Assembly (NCBI GenBank): GCA_013214025.1
Contig: JABSRN010000041.1
Coordinates: 62,001-126,000, forward strand
DNA length: 64,000 bases
Origin: Polyangiaceae bacterium
GTDB lineage: Bacteria > Myxococcota_A > Polyangia > Polyangiales > Polyangiaceae
Direction of reading: 5' to 3'
The first letter of the stretch is position 1. Each line of letters opens with the position of its first letter. The translations under genes and the position numbers were made by a program. Shown here piece by piece: positions 17,968-26,505 of the stretch. The notes under the pieces were generated by a model. It made no database searches, was not told the origin of the DNA, and worked only from the letters and a program-made list of their open reading frames with translations.

Positions 17968-19110
17968 TCACTTCTTGCATCCGGGCTTGGCGCCCTCGGT
18001 GCGGAGGAACTGAACGCGACGGTTCAGTGCTCGATTCTGGTCGGAATCGTTCGCTACTAGCGGACGCTCGAAGCCGTAGCCGTTGGATGCCAAGCGGCTC
18101 GGCGCGATGCCATGAGACACTAGGTAAATCTTCACCGCGTTGGCGCGACGACCACTGAGCTTCTTGTTGTAGCTCGCCGAGCCACGGTCATCCGTGTGGC
18201 CCTGCACCTCGATCTTGATCTCGGGCAGTTGCTCCATGACTTCGACCACAGCGTCGAGCACCGCGAAGCTCTCGGAGCGAATTTTCGCCTTGTTGTACTC
18301 GAAGTGGATCTGTTGCTTGATCTTCACTTCGCAGTCGGTGACTTCAACTAGCGCCGGCTTCTTCACAGGGCAGCCGAGGGGCTCGTTGGTGGAGGACCCC
18401 ACGGTGTTCGGGCACTGATCCTTCAAGTCGGGGACCTGGTCTCTGTCGTTGTCCAGATCGGGACAGCCGTCCTCATCCTCAAAGCCGTCTGGGTCTTCGG
18501 GGTCGAGGGGGCACTTGTCGACGGCGTCCAGCACCGTGTCCAGATCGTTGTCCACTTCGGGGCAACCATCCGAGTCGAGATACTGGTCGATGTCCTCGGG
18601 CTCAAGAATGCAGGAGTCGACGGAGTCAGTTAGGCCATCGCCGTCTGTATCGGGGTCGTCGGGACAACCGTCCTCGTCTTTGAAGCCGTTGAAGTTCTCT
18701 GGCTCGTCGGCACAGGTATCGTTGGGATCGAGATAACCGTCGCCGTCGCGATCGCCGGGTTTGGGCTTGGGCTTGGCCTTCGGTGCTTCGATGAAGGTTC
18801 GGGCGGCGCAGTACTCGGGCGGAGACTGGAGTGCCGCGGCGTGTGCGTTGGGTTCCGCGATTGCGAGGTGGGCTTTTGCCTTGGAAACGAAGCCTTGCTC
18901 CAGCTCCACGCGGGCGAATTCAAGGTGACTTTTGGCGAGGGCGAGCTCTCGGGGGGCACAGCGAACCGCGCCATTTCGTTCCGCTTGTTTTGCGACTTCG
19001 CCGAGGCCGGCGATTTTCCCGCGGACCTTCGGGCCTTCCGCGCAGCCCATTGTCGTCGCCAAGCCGACCATCAGAGAGATCAGGAGGTGCGTTTTTGGCG
19101 TGTGCTGCAT
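17968..19110 (-). CDS. TSP3-repeat OmpA-family lipoprotein
   Basis: 380 residues. A lipoprotein signal ends at TTMGC (Cys about 23). Residues 30-105 form a DUF4398-like helical hairpin (ALAKSHLEFARVELEQGFVS). Then follow thrombospondin type 3 calcium-binding repeats: DRDGDGYLDPNDTC, DTDGDGLTDSVDSC, DNDLDTVLDAVDKC and DNDRDQVPDLKDQC. The C-terminal OmpA domain binds peptidoglycan (VQGHTDDRGSASYNKKLSGR, SNGYGFERPLVANDSDQNRA). In such proteins the acidic repeats are held to form a rigid calcium-filled rod between the membrane anchor and the cell wall. It is followed upstream on the same strand by a solo DUF4398 lipoprotein that resembles its own N-terminal module. Confidence 0.95.
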   Translation of the reverse strand: MQHTPKTHLLISLMVGLATTMGCAEGPKVRGKIAGLGEVAKQAERNGAVRCAPRELALAKSHLEFARVELEQGFVSKAKAHLAIAEPNAHAAALQSPPEYCAARTFIEAPKAKPKPKPGDRDGDGYLDPNDTCADEPENFNGFKDEDGCPDDPDTDGDGLTDSVDSCILEPEDIDQYLDSDGCPEVDNDLDTVLDAVDKCPLDPEDPDGFEDEDGCPDLDNDRDQVPDLKDQCPNTVGSSTNEPLGCPVKKPALVEVTDCEVKIKQQIHFEYNKAKIRSESFAVLDAVVEVMEQLPEIKIEVQGHTDDRGSASYNKKLSGRRANAVKIYLVSHGIAPSRLASNGYGFERPLVANDSDQNRALNRRVQFLRTEGAKPGCKK

Positions 19111-19211
19111 CGTTTTACTCGGGGATCCTGGCGGCTGGGGTGGGCTCAGCTTCTATCGGGGGGGGAATCGTCTGGGGAAAGGCGTCAACGCGGGGGGGAA
19201 GCCTGATGGCG

Positions 19212-19553
19212 TTATCGACCAGCGCTGCGGTGCGCCTGGCGAGCCAAGCGAGTCGCCTTCTCAGCAAATTCTTCGGAGATTTCGGCGAACTCAATGGCGT
19301 CGCTGTAGTCAGCTTCCGCAGCTTCGGAGCGGGCCTTCCGGAGATGAGCTTCGGCGAAGTAAAACTCGTAAGGCGCGAGTTTCTCGGCGCCGATCTCCCG
19401 GGCCTCCTCTAGCTTGCTGGAGGCTGAGCCAACTTGGATTGCGAACACCGTGTGCCCGCAACCTGACGAGAAAACACCTAGAGAGATGGCGAGCAGCATC
19501 GCGAAGGGAACGCGATGCGATTGCCGACGGGCGTGGGGGTTGTTGAAGCTCAT
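19212..19553 (-). CDS. Small DUF4398 lipoprotein
   Basis: 113 residues. A basic N-terminus (NPHARRQSHR) and hydrophobic helix end in the lipobox FSSGC, near residue 32. The mature part is a helical hairpin rich in Ala/Glu (SSKLEEAREIGAEKLAPYEF, AHLRKARSEAAEADYSDAIE), the pattern of DUF4398, a small periplasmic or outer-membrane-anchored helical domain often found before OmpA domains. It lies 101 bases upstream of the TSP3-OmpA gene on the same strand and probably shares its transcript, which suggests that both act in one cell-wall-linked complex. Confidence 0.88.
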   Translation of the reverse strand: MSFNNPHARRQSHRVPFAMLLAISLGVFSSGCGHTVFAIQVGSASSKLEEAREIGAEKLAPYEFYFAEAHLRKARSEAAEADYSDAIEFAEISEEFAEKATRLARQAHRSAGR

Positions 19554-19859
19554 TTCGCTGGTACCTGTCCGACGCTACCAATGCCTACAACATTGCGTCA
19601 ATAGGGGGAATTTAGCTGACTTGGGGTGCCGGCCGACGATACTGGGGCGGGCTCCGGTTGCCGTCGGAGTCTGGAGAGTCTCAGCGGCGGTTCGAGGGCC
19701 TGTGACCCAGCTACAAGTGCACCCGGAGGAATATGGACCCCGCCAAAAGGACCCCGACAAAATGACCACCGCCATCCCAGCAAAGAGATGGCGATGATGA
19801 CTCGGCCTCGGCTGAGCCGGTGATCTGGGCGCCTCGCGATGAAAGCGCCGGCATGCGAA
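19554..19859. other. Intergenic region with a possible tiny membrane ORF
   Basis: About 300 bases between lexA and the DUF4398 gene. A 47-codon minus-strand frame (19711-19854) begins 6 bases after the lexA stop (MPALSSRGAQITGSAEAE) and ends in a hydrophobic stretch, HFVGVLLAGSIFLRVHL. Neighbouring frames also read hydrophobic segments (VIIAISLLG, MAVVILSG), so this may be a frameshifted remnant of a small membrane protein or chance. I do not call it as a gene. Confidence 0.3.
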
Positions 19860-20501
19860 CTAGAGCCGGCGATACACGCCGACCACGACGCCTAGCAGCA
19901 TGGTCGAGCGGAAGTCCGTCGCACGCACCAGAATCGGCGCCATCTGGGCGTTGGCGGGCTGAAATCGCACGTAGTCTTTCTCCGGGAAGTAGTACTTCAC
20001 CGTCGCCTCATCACCGATCAGAGCGACAACAATATCCCCGCGATCTGCTGTGGATTGCTTACGGACGAAGATGTAGTCGCCGTTCAGAATGCCGGCTTCG
20101 ATCATCGAATCGCCGGTTACCTTGAGACCGAATGTCTCCTGGCCGCCTCGGATGAGCATCCGGTCGACCCGAACCGTATCGATGATGTTTTCTTCAGCGA
20201 GCAGGGGCAGGCCAGCGGCCACTCGGCCTAGAATCTTGACCTCGGCGATGTGCTCGTCGTCGTTGGTGCCCTCGGTGCCGTCCGGATTGCGGTTCACGAG
20301 GCGCAACGCGCGGCTCTTCATGTCTTCACGACGGAGGTAGCCTTTACGCTCGAGGGCGCGGAGGTGGTCGTTCACTCCGTTTGTGGAGCGAATGCCCATA
20401 GATTCCCCGATTTCTCGCAGAGTCGGGGGATAACCACGCTCGTTGATAGAGTGGCGGATGAAATCCAGAGTTTGTGCCTGTCGTTTTGTTAGACCTTGCA
20501 T
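19860..20501 (-). CDS. lexA: LexA repressor
   Basis: 213 residues. N-terminal winged-helix DNA-binding domain 1-70 ([40 protein letters not shown]), then the autocleavage site Ala-Gly in [14 protein letters not shown] near residue 99. The catalytic Ser is in [11 protein letters not shown] near 131, and the Lys in [11 protein letters not shown] near 168. It represses SOS genes and cleaves itself when RecA is activated. Its own upstream region carries GAAC-N4-GTTC, so it is probably autoregulated. All catalytic residues are present. Confidence 0.97.
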   Translation of the reverse strand: MQGLTKRQAQTLDFIRHSINERGYPPTLREIGESMGIRSTNGVNDHLRALERKGYLRREDMKSRALRLVNRNPDGTEGTNDDEHIAEVKILGRVAAGLPLLAEENIIDTVRVDRMLIRGGQETFGLKVTGDSMIEAGILNGDYIFVRKQSTADRGDIVVALIGDEATVKYYFPEKDYVRFQPANAQMAPILVRATDFRSTMLLGVVVGVYRRL

Positions 20502-20520
20502 ATATTCACCGTATCCTACT

Positions 20521-20532
20521 GAACGGGTGTTC
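20521..20532. promoter_or_regulatory. Candidate LexA operator
   Basis: GAACGGGTGTTC is a perfect GAAC-N4-GTTC palindrome, 19 bases upstream of the lexA start codon. This is the form of the LexA (Cheo) box best known from Gram-positive bacteria and close to the sites described for some Deltaproteobacteria; the Escherichia coli CTGT-N8-ACAG form is not present here. Position and symmetry support autoregulation. Confidence 0.75.
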
Positions 20533-21151
20533 GGACGTCAAATTTGTGGGGTTGACCCCGGCCATGTTCGGGAGACTGGAGTGAAAACCGCTGGTTTGTA
20601 CCAAACACGAACGCGCTGCTTGGCTAAACGTGGGGAGCTGTATCGCTGAAATCGACCAGATACCCTGAACGGAGAAACCTGGCCCATATTCTGCTCGCCG
20701 CCGGAACCCCGCCTTGGCCTGCTCGGAAACGCAGCGGGTCGCGCTAGCAGCGCTGTGCAAGGTTGGGCGTAGAGGCGACATCAGAGATGGAGACGAAAGC
20801 GTGTCGCTGTCCGCTGGGCGGACTGCGATACGCGGCGGCAGAGGTGAGCGTGCCTCCGGACTGCGAGCGTCGGCAGTGTAGCCCCAGGTCCTTGGTGTTG
20901 AACAGCGCCATCCACGAGTTATCCACAGAAAGATCAGGGGTGATCCACAGCAACGGGCGGGTCAGCAATGACCTTGCCCGATGCTTGCGGACATACCGGG
21001 GGCGCGGGTGCAGTGCTGATCATGGCTTCCGTGTGCATCGCAGCTGCGCTGCACACATCGTCATGGCTGCGCATCGTAAAGGTCGTACGAGCAATCTGTG
21101 ACCGCATCTTTGGCGGCCTCCGCAGCTGGCGTTGGGGCGCCAAGTTGCTGG
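20533..21151. other. Gene-free region with one DnaA-box-like site
   Basis: About 620 bases without a credible gene. TTATCCACA at 20919-20927 matches the strict DnaA-box consensus; looser ATCCAC copies stand at 20910-20915 and 20943-20948, so three ATCCAC motifs fall within 40 bases. A 26-base near-palindrome lies at 21031-21056. No dnaA, dnaN or gyr gene is near, and no AT-rich unwinding stretch is seen, so an origin is unlikely; a DnaA-titrating or regulatory role is possible. Confidence 0.4.
21031..21056. repeat. 26-base near-perfect inverted repeat
   Basis: Centred on CAGCTG, with arms GTGTGCATCGCAG and CTGCGCTGCACAC that differ at only one base pair. It lies 96 bases beyond the stop codon of the cyclic-nucleotide-binding gene, so it may serve as its terminator hairpin (no T tract) or as a protein-binding site. 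Confidence 0.6.
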
Positions 21152-21616
21152 CTAAAAGCGGCCGCTCGCTGACAAGAAGGTCAGCTTGTCGTTGGTCTGC
21201 CGGAGTCGCCCGACCAGCATGCGCACAGTGCTCCACAGCACCTCGTATGCTAAGTCCTTATCCATGAAGAGTAGGTCTTCGAAGCCGTCGCGCGGGATTG
21301 CCAAAAGTCGACAACGCTCGTGAACCTTGGCGTCGGCGGAGCGCGTCGATTCGTCTAGCAGAGCCATTTCCCCGAAGATCTGTCCGGGCCCCAACACTGC
21401 CAACGCTTCTTCGCCAAGTCCCGGGACCTCGCGGCTGATACGAATTTTCCCTTCGAGGATCAGGTAGAGCTTGTCGCCGGCGTCGCCGTGTTCGAACACC
21501 TTGCCGCCGACCCGGTGCTCTTCCTCGGTCGCCACTTTGGCGATCTGCTCAAGCGCGCGGGGCTTGAGCCCCTCAAATAGCTTGATGCGCTTGAGTTCTG
21601 TAATGATCTCCGACAT
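21152..21616 (-). CDS. Stand-alone cyclic-nucleotide-binding domain protein
   Basis: 154 residues, cytoplasmic, made almost entirely of one CRP-type sensor domain: FEHGDAGDKLYLILEGKIRI, then the phosphate-binding cassette FGEMALLDESTRSADA near residue 87 and a C-terminal helix. There is no helix-turn-helix, kinase or channel domain, so it cannot act as a CRP-like activator by itself; it probably relays cAMP or cGMP binding to a partner protein. The Glu and the Arg of the cassette that usually contact the nucleotide are both present. It is monocistronic, upstream of no same-strand gene within 600 bases. Confidence 0.92.
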   Translation of the reverse strand: MSEIITELKRIKLFEGLKPRALEQIAKVATEEEHRVGGKVFEHGDAGDKLYLILEGKIRISREVPGLGEEALAVLGPGQIFGEMALLDESTRSADAKVHERCRLLAIPRDGFEDLLFMDKDLAYEVLWSTVRMLVGRLRQTNDKLTFLSASGRF

Positions 21617-21710
21617 GCGCCCGGGGCGAGTCTATCCCCTTCCGGGGATTATGGCGAACAACCTGCTGCCAGGGACGAAGGGTGCGCTGGCGATCGCCAA
21701 CTAGCGGCCC

Positions 21711-22553
21711 CTATCGGCGCTTGAAAGTTACGAGAAAAGGCGCGGTGCTGGCTGTGATCACTGCGCCGCTGCGGCTTTTCGCTGGGGTGAAGCGTTTCCG
21801 CATCGCGCACCGCCGTGCCATCGCTCCGAAGCCATATCCCGGGTCCTTGAGTATGGCCACCGAGCTGGCCGAGCCGCTGGGTGCGACAGTGACCATGATG
21901 CGGACACGGGCGAAATCGATTTGCTCGGTCTCAGCAGCTTCAGGAAAACCGCAGTCGTTCCAACTGCGCGAGATGGTCTTCGCTGGCCGGGAGTGATCTA
22001 CGGACTGGGCCCGGTCGACGGTCGGCGCGTCGGCGACTCCGTCTACGTCGACTTTACGGGAATGCACGGCCTTTTTTGACTTGCCCTGCCGATGGGTGAC
22101 GCCGCCTGCGTAGTACTCGGCGTCACCCGTAACAAATCCGTCGCCGGTGAGATCGTAGGGCTCGCTGGGATCGGGTTCGGCTGTCAGTACCTTGCTGGCC
22201 TGGGCTGGGCTCGGGGGTTGCTGGGGCCGTTCCTGGGGTGCAGGCGCATCCAGGGGTTTCGGCTCGGGCTCGGGTTCTGGCGCGGGCTCGGGCTCGGGCG
22301 CGGACATTTCGATGTCGAGCCGAAGGCGTAAATCGTCCCGGACCGAATCTCTCACAGCTCGGGAAAAGTCTGACAGGTGCACCAGCGTGGACGCGCCGCG
22401 CGCGGCGGCGGATCCGTGCAGCAGCAGTGCGAGCAGGGCGCCGCCTACGGTTCCGCGCATCAACTGATCTCGTCCGAGGGCGAGAACGGCTGCGAAGGGC
22501 GCCGGCTCCCTCGCCGAGGGCGCGGTGTCTGAGGAAGCAGTGGGCGGGTTCAC
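21711..22553 (-). CDS. TonB-family energy transducer
   Basis: 280 residues from a GTG at 22553. An N-terminal membrane helix (MRGTVGGALLALLLHG) is followed by a Pro/Glu-rich periplasmic spacer (PEPEPAPEPEPEPKP), a hydrophilic region, and a TonB_C-like domain at the end (VRIMVTVAPSGSASSVAILK, RKRFTPAKSRSGAV). It would transmit proton-motive energy from ExbB/ExbD to outer-membrane receptors or another envelope machine. It is the third gene of an exbB-exbD-tonB operon, starting two bases after the exbD stop. The C-terminal domain is divergent, so it might be a TolA-like or AglR-system partner; the TonB family remains the best fit. Confidence 0.85.
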   Translation of the reverse strand: MNPPTASSDTAPSAREPAPFAAVLALGRDQLMRGTVGGALLALLLHGSAAARGASTLVHLSDFSRAVRDSVRDDLRLRLDIEMSAPEPEPAPEPEPEPKPLDAPAPQERPQQPPSPAQASKVLTAEPDPSEPYDLTGDGFVTGDAEYYAGGVTHRQGKSKKAVHSRKVDVDGVADAPTVDRAQSVDHSRPAKTISRSWNDCGFPEAAETEQIDFARVRIMVTVAPSGSASSVAILKDPGYGFGAMARRCAMRKRFTPAKSRSGAVITASTAPFLVTFKRR

Positions 22554-22555
22554 CC

Positions 22556-23029
22556 TCAGGGCTCCTTCTCGGAGTTCCCCTTTATGGTGGACGATTTAGT
22601 CGCGGACGCTTTGGCGCCAGCGGTCCCGGTCGGAGCGACCGCAAACGCGATCTTGGCGATCCCGGCGCGCTTGAGCACATCCAATGTGTGAATCACTCTG
22701 CCGTGCTCCACCTTGTTATCCGCGCGAATCACAGCGCGAAGATCGGGATGGTCAGCTATCGCTTTTTTCGCCAGCGCGGCAATCTGCTCGTCGCCGTCGA
22801 TGAGTTTGGAGTCGACGTGCACGCTCCCGTCCACACTGAGTTCGACGCTGAATACAGTCTGGATCTCCTCACCCGAGGCGGCTTTAGGCAGGTCCATTGC
22901 CATGCCCTGGTTGTCGATCATCTTCGAGGTCACCATGAAGATCACCAGCAACACTAGGGTCACGTCCACGAAAGGCGTGACGTTGATCCCACTGATCAGA
23001 TCGTCGTCGTTGTTGCTAGCGGCGCCCAC
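22556..23029 (-). CDS. exbD: ExbD/TolR-family biopolymer transport protein
   Basis: 157 residues. One N-terminal membrane helix with the conserved Asp that takes part in proton use (INVTPFVDVTLVLLVIFMVT), then a periplasmic domain (AIADHPDLRAVIRADNKVEH) of normal ExbD/TolR length. The tail is rich in Ala/Ser/Lys. It lies 10 bases after the ExbB stop and just before the TonB-like gene, so the three form a proton-driven motor unit in the inner membrane. TolR and ExbD cannot be told apart from the sequence; the following TonB-like protein favours ExbD. Confidence 0.93.
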   Translation of the reverse strand: MGAASNNDDDLISGINVTPFVDVTLVLLVIFMVTSKMIDNQGMAMDLPKAASGEEIQTVFSVELSVDGSVHVDSKLIDGDEQIAALAKKAIADHPDLRAVIRADNKVEHGRVIHTLDVLKRAGIAKIAFAVAPTGTAGAKASATKSSTIKGNSEKEP

Positions 23030-23039
23030 AGCGTGATTC

Positions 23040-23720
23040 CTAGGCGTTGTCCGTGCGGGCTTTGGCGCTGGGGACCGCGGTCAAATGCGCCAGCAATACG
23101 CGAGAGAGAGCTTCGGTGTTTGCCAGAATCGTCCGGCTTTGGCGCTGGAACACGTTGTACATGGCGACGGCGGGGATCGCGACGACCAGGCCTACTGCGG
23201 TAGCGACGAGGGCCTCGGCCAGTGCTGCCATCACCTCTTGGGGGGCAGCGGAGCCTCCGGCGGCGGCGGCGGCGGCGGTCTGCCGACCCAGTGCTTCGAA
23301 GGCTTGCACGATGCCGATGACCGTACCGAACAGCCCAATGAACGGGGCGTTGTTTCCCAGGGTGCCGAGGAAGGCCAGACGGCGTTCCAACTTCAGTCTC
23401 TGCAGGGCAGCGGCCCCTTGCATCGCCTCGTCGGCGGACTTGGCGCCGTTCTCCGCTTCGAGCAGGCCGGCGACGACGACGGCGGCCTCTGCGCTGGGAG
23501 AGTCCTCCATGCGTTTGCGGGCAGCGGCAAGGTCAGATTTCCTGAGCAGCTGACGCAACTCGTTCGCCAAGCTGGCGATGTCGTCCCGGAGGGACCAGAA
23601 GAACCATGTACGTTCGAGCATGATCGCGACTGAGACGACGCTCAGCCCGACGAGGAGCCACATGACCCATTCCGCACCGAAGTTCGTCATCAGTCGTTGA
23701 AGCCATTCAACCAGTTTCAT
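23040..23720 (-). CDS. exbB: ExbB/TolQ/MotA-family proton channel
   Basis: 226 residues with three predicted membrane helices: WVMWLLVGLSVVSVAIMLER near the N-terminus, NNAPFIGLFGTVIGIVQAFE near 130-150, and EALVATAVGLVVAIPAVAMY near 170-190. The GLFGTVIGIVQAF motif is diagnostic of the family, whose members form the channel part of TonB, Tol or related motors. An Ala run (TAAAAAAGGSAAP) sits in the short periplasmic loop. It starts the operon exbB-exbD-tonB. Confidence 0.94.
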   Translation of the reverse strand: MKLVEWLQRLMTNFGAEWVMWLLVGLSVVSVAIMLERTWFFWSLRDDIASLANELRQLLRKSDLAAARKRMEDSPSAEAAVVVAGLLEAENGAKSADEAMQGAAALQRLKLERRLAFLGTLGNNAPFIGLFGTVIGIVQAFEALGRQTAAAAAAGGSAAPQEVMAALAEALVATAVGLVVAIPAVAMYNVFQRQSRTILANTEALSRVLLAHLTAVPSAKARTDNA

Positions 23721-23916
23721 CTATCGTCCTTCGCCCGCCAGCTGGTGGCTTGGGCCGTGCAATCGCTACCACACTTTGGCGTGGTGCCCCACGACGAGTC
23801 CGACTTCTTAGGTGTTTTGCTCGCAAATCTGCGCATTGTCGTCGGCTCAGCACGCGGATGTGCCGATTTGCCCGCATTACTGGAACGTTTGTCACTCCGA
23901 AATTCTTCCCGAGAAG

Positions 23917-25371
23917 TTACAGCTCGTGGGGCATAAAGTCGTAGGGGCAGCGAAAAAATTGCTCCGGGGAGTAGCGCCGCAGGCAGGACACTCGCCGCAT
24001 GTATATGTCGGCGTAGGTTTCGACCTGATGCCCGAAACTGCTGGTACCCCCCTGATCTTTTAGGAGGGAACCCCAATAGGGATGGAAACTTTTACGGATC
24101 CCGTCCTCCAACAGCGCCTGTTCCTCATTGATGCTCCGCAGTTCGGATCGGACTCTGCCGATCGCTAATTTAAACCGATTTTGATCCGCGGTGGGGCGTC
24201 GTGATTTAGGCAAGGACTTGAGCCGGCCTTGGTAGAAGCGCAGCTCATCCTCCAGCTTTTCACGGACATCTTGCAGCGCGCGTTGGCGATTGAGATCGCC
24301 GGCGGCTCGTTCGTAGGCCGCTACTTCCCCGTCCAGCTCTTGGATGATCATGGCTGTCCGCCAACTGCTTTCCTTCTTGGACTTAAGAATGTCGCCGTAG
24401 ATGTGGTCTCCCACATACAGCACCTTGGAGCCCACCATGCCCATGCGGGTTTCAAAGTCTTGCAGCCCACCTCCTTCGTAGATCTTGCCACGTTCGAGTG
24501 CGCCACTGACCTCGATGCGTCGGGACCCGGAGCATTCTCGAAGGGGCGTACCTTCATTGAACCACAGGGGTTTTTTCGCGCCGACGATGACCGCGTCGAA
24601 GTAGTTTTGCCACTTCGAGTATTCCGGCATGGCGCCGTCCAGTAGGTAACTCATCACGCTCTCGGTGTAGTGCGCCGGAGAGTTGGTTAGTACGAACAGC
24701 CGCTTCCCAGCTGAGCGGAACTTGTGCAAGGTTCGCGCGAGAGAATCATCGCGGTCGAGAAATCGGTCCATGTCGGCAGTGACGTGTTTGTAGACCACCC
24801 CTTCGCGGTGGGCCTTGTCGATAGAGTCGCGAATGTCGTCGAATAACTTGGAAAAGTCGACGTCGACGCCGCGTTTTTCGAGGGCGCTGATGATGGCCGC
24901 ATAACTCGTTACCTCACTGAGGCCGAAGAGCGTATCGATCCAATGGTAGCGCTCCGTCTGGGGTTGAATTCGGTCCTCCCAATACAGCGTCTCCAACTCG
25001 GTTTGGCTGAGGCGACGTAAGCCGTGGTAGCCCTGATAGACAGCTTTGAATCTGTTCATCTTCAGGACGTGGCCGTGCTGCTTGTCAATCAAGAGGCCGC
25101 GAATCGGGAAACGGATATCGTACTCAAGGTCCGCGAGCTCGGCTGGGTAACCCCGGCGAATGAGGCGTTCCACCGTTAGCTCCACGCTGAGGGAGTCCAT
25201 GGCGGGCTGGCGATAGATCGCCAGCGTGTAGTCCATGTCGAAACCCACCCAATCGATCCCCGAGAGGCGCAGGTTGCGATTCACGAACACTCGGCCCGGA
25301 CGGGGGATTTGCGCGTCGATCACCTGTTCCGTTCCCAAACCTGGAATGGGCAACGCCAACTGAGTCGACAT
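23917..25371 (-). CDS. HAD-IG family 5'-nucleotidase
   Basis: 484 residues from the ATG at 25371; a GTG at 25395 would add eight. HAD motif I is VGFDMDYTLAIYRQP near residue 44, motif II is in LFVLTNSPAHYTESVM near 230, the Lys motif follows in IVGAKKPLWFN, and motif IV is LYVGDHIYGDILKSKK near 340. A helical tail extends beyond. This is the architecture of eukaryote-like cytosolic purine 5'-nucleotidases (HAD-IG family), which dephosphorylate IMP/GMP-type nucleotides. It is alone on its strand and divergent from the amidotransferase gene. Confidence 0.93.
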   Translation of the reverse strand: MSTQLALPIPGLGTEQVIDAQIPRPGRVFVNRNLRLSGIDWVGFDMDYTLAIYRQPAMDSLSVELTVERLIRRGYPAELADLEYDIRFPIRGLLIDKQHGHVLKMNRFKAVYQGYHGLRRLSQTELETLYWEDRIQPQTERYHWIDTLFGLSEVTSYAAIISALEKRGVDVDFSKLFDDIRDSIDKAHREGVVYKHVTADMDRFLDRDDSLARTLHKFRSAGKRLFVLTNSPAHYTESVMSYLLDGAMPEYSKWQNYFDAVIVGAKKPLWFNEGTPLRECSGSRRIEVSGALERGKIYEGGGLQDFETRMGMVGSKVLYVGDHIYGDILKSKKESSWRTAMIIQELDGEVAAYERAAGDLNRQRALQDVREKLEDELRFYQGRLKSLPKSRRPTADQNRFKLAIGRVRSELRSINEEQALLEDGIRKSFHPYWGSLLKDQGGTSSFGHQVETYADIYMRRVSCLRRYSPEQFFRCPYDFMPHEL

Positions 25372-25735
25372 GGGCGGGACGCTATCTAAGGACACAACCA
25401 GTTAATTTAGCAGAGCTTGGGCGTTGCGCGAACATACCCGCCGGCCGCATCGGTTTGCAGAATTCCGCGGGCGATGGCAGATTCTGCTGGATCTCCTGAA
25501 GGGACGTCGTGGCGTTCGCTGGTGGCGCGGAGGACCGTGCTGACGCCGGGCCAAAAACAAATTTGCGCCCGCCAATGACGCGACGTTTACAGAAGGGCTG
25601 ATTTGGGTCACACCTATTGTGTGGGATCGGGTGCCACCACACCGCCCAGCAAGGAAGCCCGCGAGGGCTTGCGCTTTTTTACCGGCCGACTACACGCGTC
25701 ATCGACAGCTTGGACCGCGGGAACTCGAACACATC
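25372..25735. other. Divergent intergenic region
   Basis: About 360 bases between the nucleotidase and amidotransferase genes. I see no convincing small gene; the upstream part of the amidotransferase frame (25619-25735) is Arg/Pro-rich and looks non-coding. The promoters of both genes should lie here, but no strong -35/-10 pair stands out. Confidence 0.4.
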
Positions 25736-26437
25736 ATGAAGCAGGTAGCAGTGTTGGTAACGGGTTCCCCGGTGGCGCCGGCGGAAGCTGTGCGTGGCGA
25801 CTTCGTCCGAATGATCGGTGAGAAGGCGGCTCCCAGTTGGCAGGATTGGCTTGCGATAGATCTGGCTGGCGGGGCTGAGCTGCCTGCAGCGGCCGGGCTG
25901 TCGGCGCTCATCATCACGGGGTCGCCGGCGAATTTGCCGCAGCGGGAGCCGTGGATGGATCGAGGGTTGGATTATCTCGAACTCGTCACGCGCGCGGACG
26001 TGCCGACACTGGGCATCTGTTTTGGGCACCAGATGTTGGGGGAAGCGTTGGGCGGCCGGGTGGGGCACAACCCGAAGGGACGGGAGATCGGTACAGTGGA
26101 GTATCGAGCCGCCGAATCGGATCCGGTTGTGGGGGCGTCGGGAACGGTGAACATGAGCCACGTGGATTCCGTCCTCGAGATACCGAGCTCGGCGAGGAGC
26201 CTGGGCTCGACGGACACGGAGCCTCACGCAGCTGTTCGTTTCGGGGAACGTTGCTGGGGCGTGCAATTTCACCCGGAATTCGACCGGGAGATCCTGCTCC
26301 ACTATCTCCGCGAGCGGCGTACCATTTTGCAATCTGAAGGGCTGGATACGGACGCTTTGGAAGCGTCTAGCGCGGACACGCCGTTTGGAGCGGAAGTGCT
26401 ACCCGCGTTTCTGCGGGCGGCAGGGCTCATTGACTGA
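25736..26437 (+). CDS. Class I glutamine amidotransferase-like protein
   Basis: 233 residues from the ATG at 25736 (MKQVAVLVTGSPVAP). The catalytic Cys is in TLGICFGHQMLGEALGG near 91 and the His in WGVQFHPEFDRE near 184, so the glutaminase triad is present. No synthetase partner domain is attached, as in GMP synthase-like amidotransferases of the GuaA_N group that act alone or cleave gamma-glutamyl bonds (for example YfeJ/PuuD-like). The substrate cannot be named. It is followed after 68 bases by ychF on the same strand. Confidence 0.9.
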   Translation: MKQVAVLVTGSPVAPAEAVRGDFVRMIGEKAAPSWQDWLAIDLAGGAELPAAAGLSALIITGSPANLPQREPWMDRGLDYLELVTRADVPTLGICFGHQMLGEALGGRVGHNPKGREIGTVEYRAAESDPVVGASGTVNMSHVDSVLEIPSSARSLGSTDTEPHAAVRFGERCWGVQFHPEFDREILLHYLRERRTILQSEGLDTDALEASSADTPFGAEVLPAFLRAAGLID

Positions 26438-26505
26438 CAGCGGGAAAAATACCGCTGCAGTGAGGCTCGACGGCGCCGCCGAAGCGCGCTAACTGCGCCC
26501 TCGAT

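Noticed and set aside
20904-21056. Possible replication origin.
   Set aside because: Only one strict DnaA box, no AT-rich unwinding element and no dnaA, dnaN or gyr neighbour.
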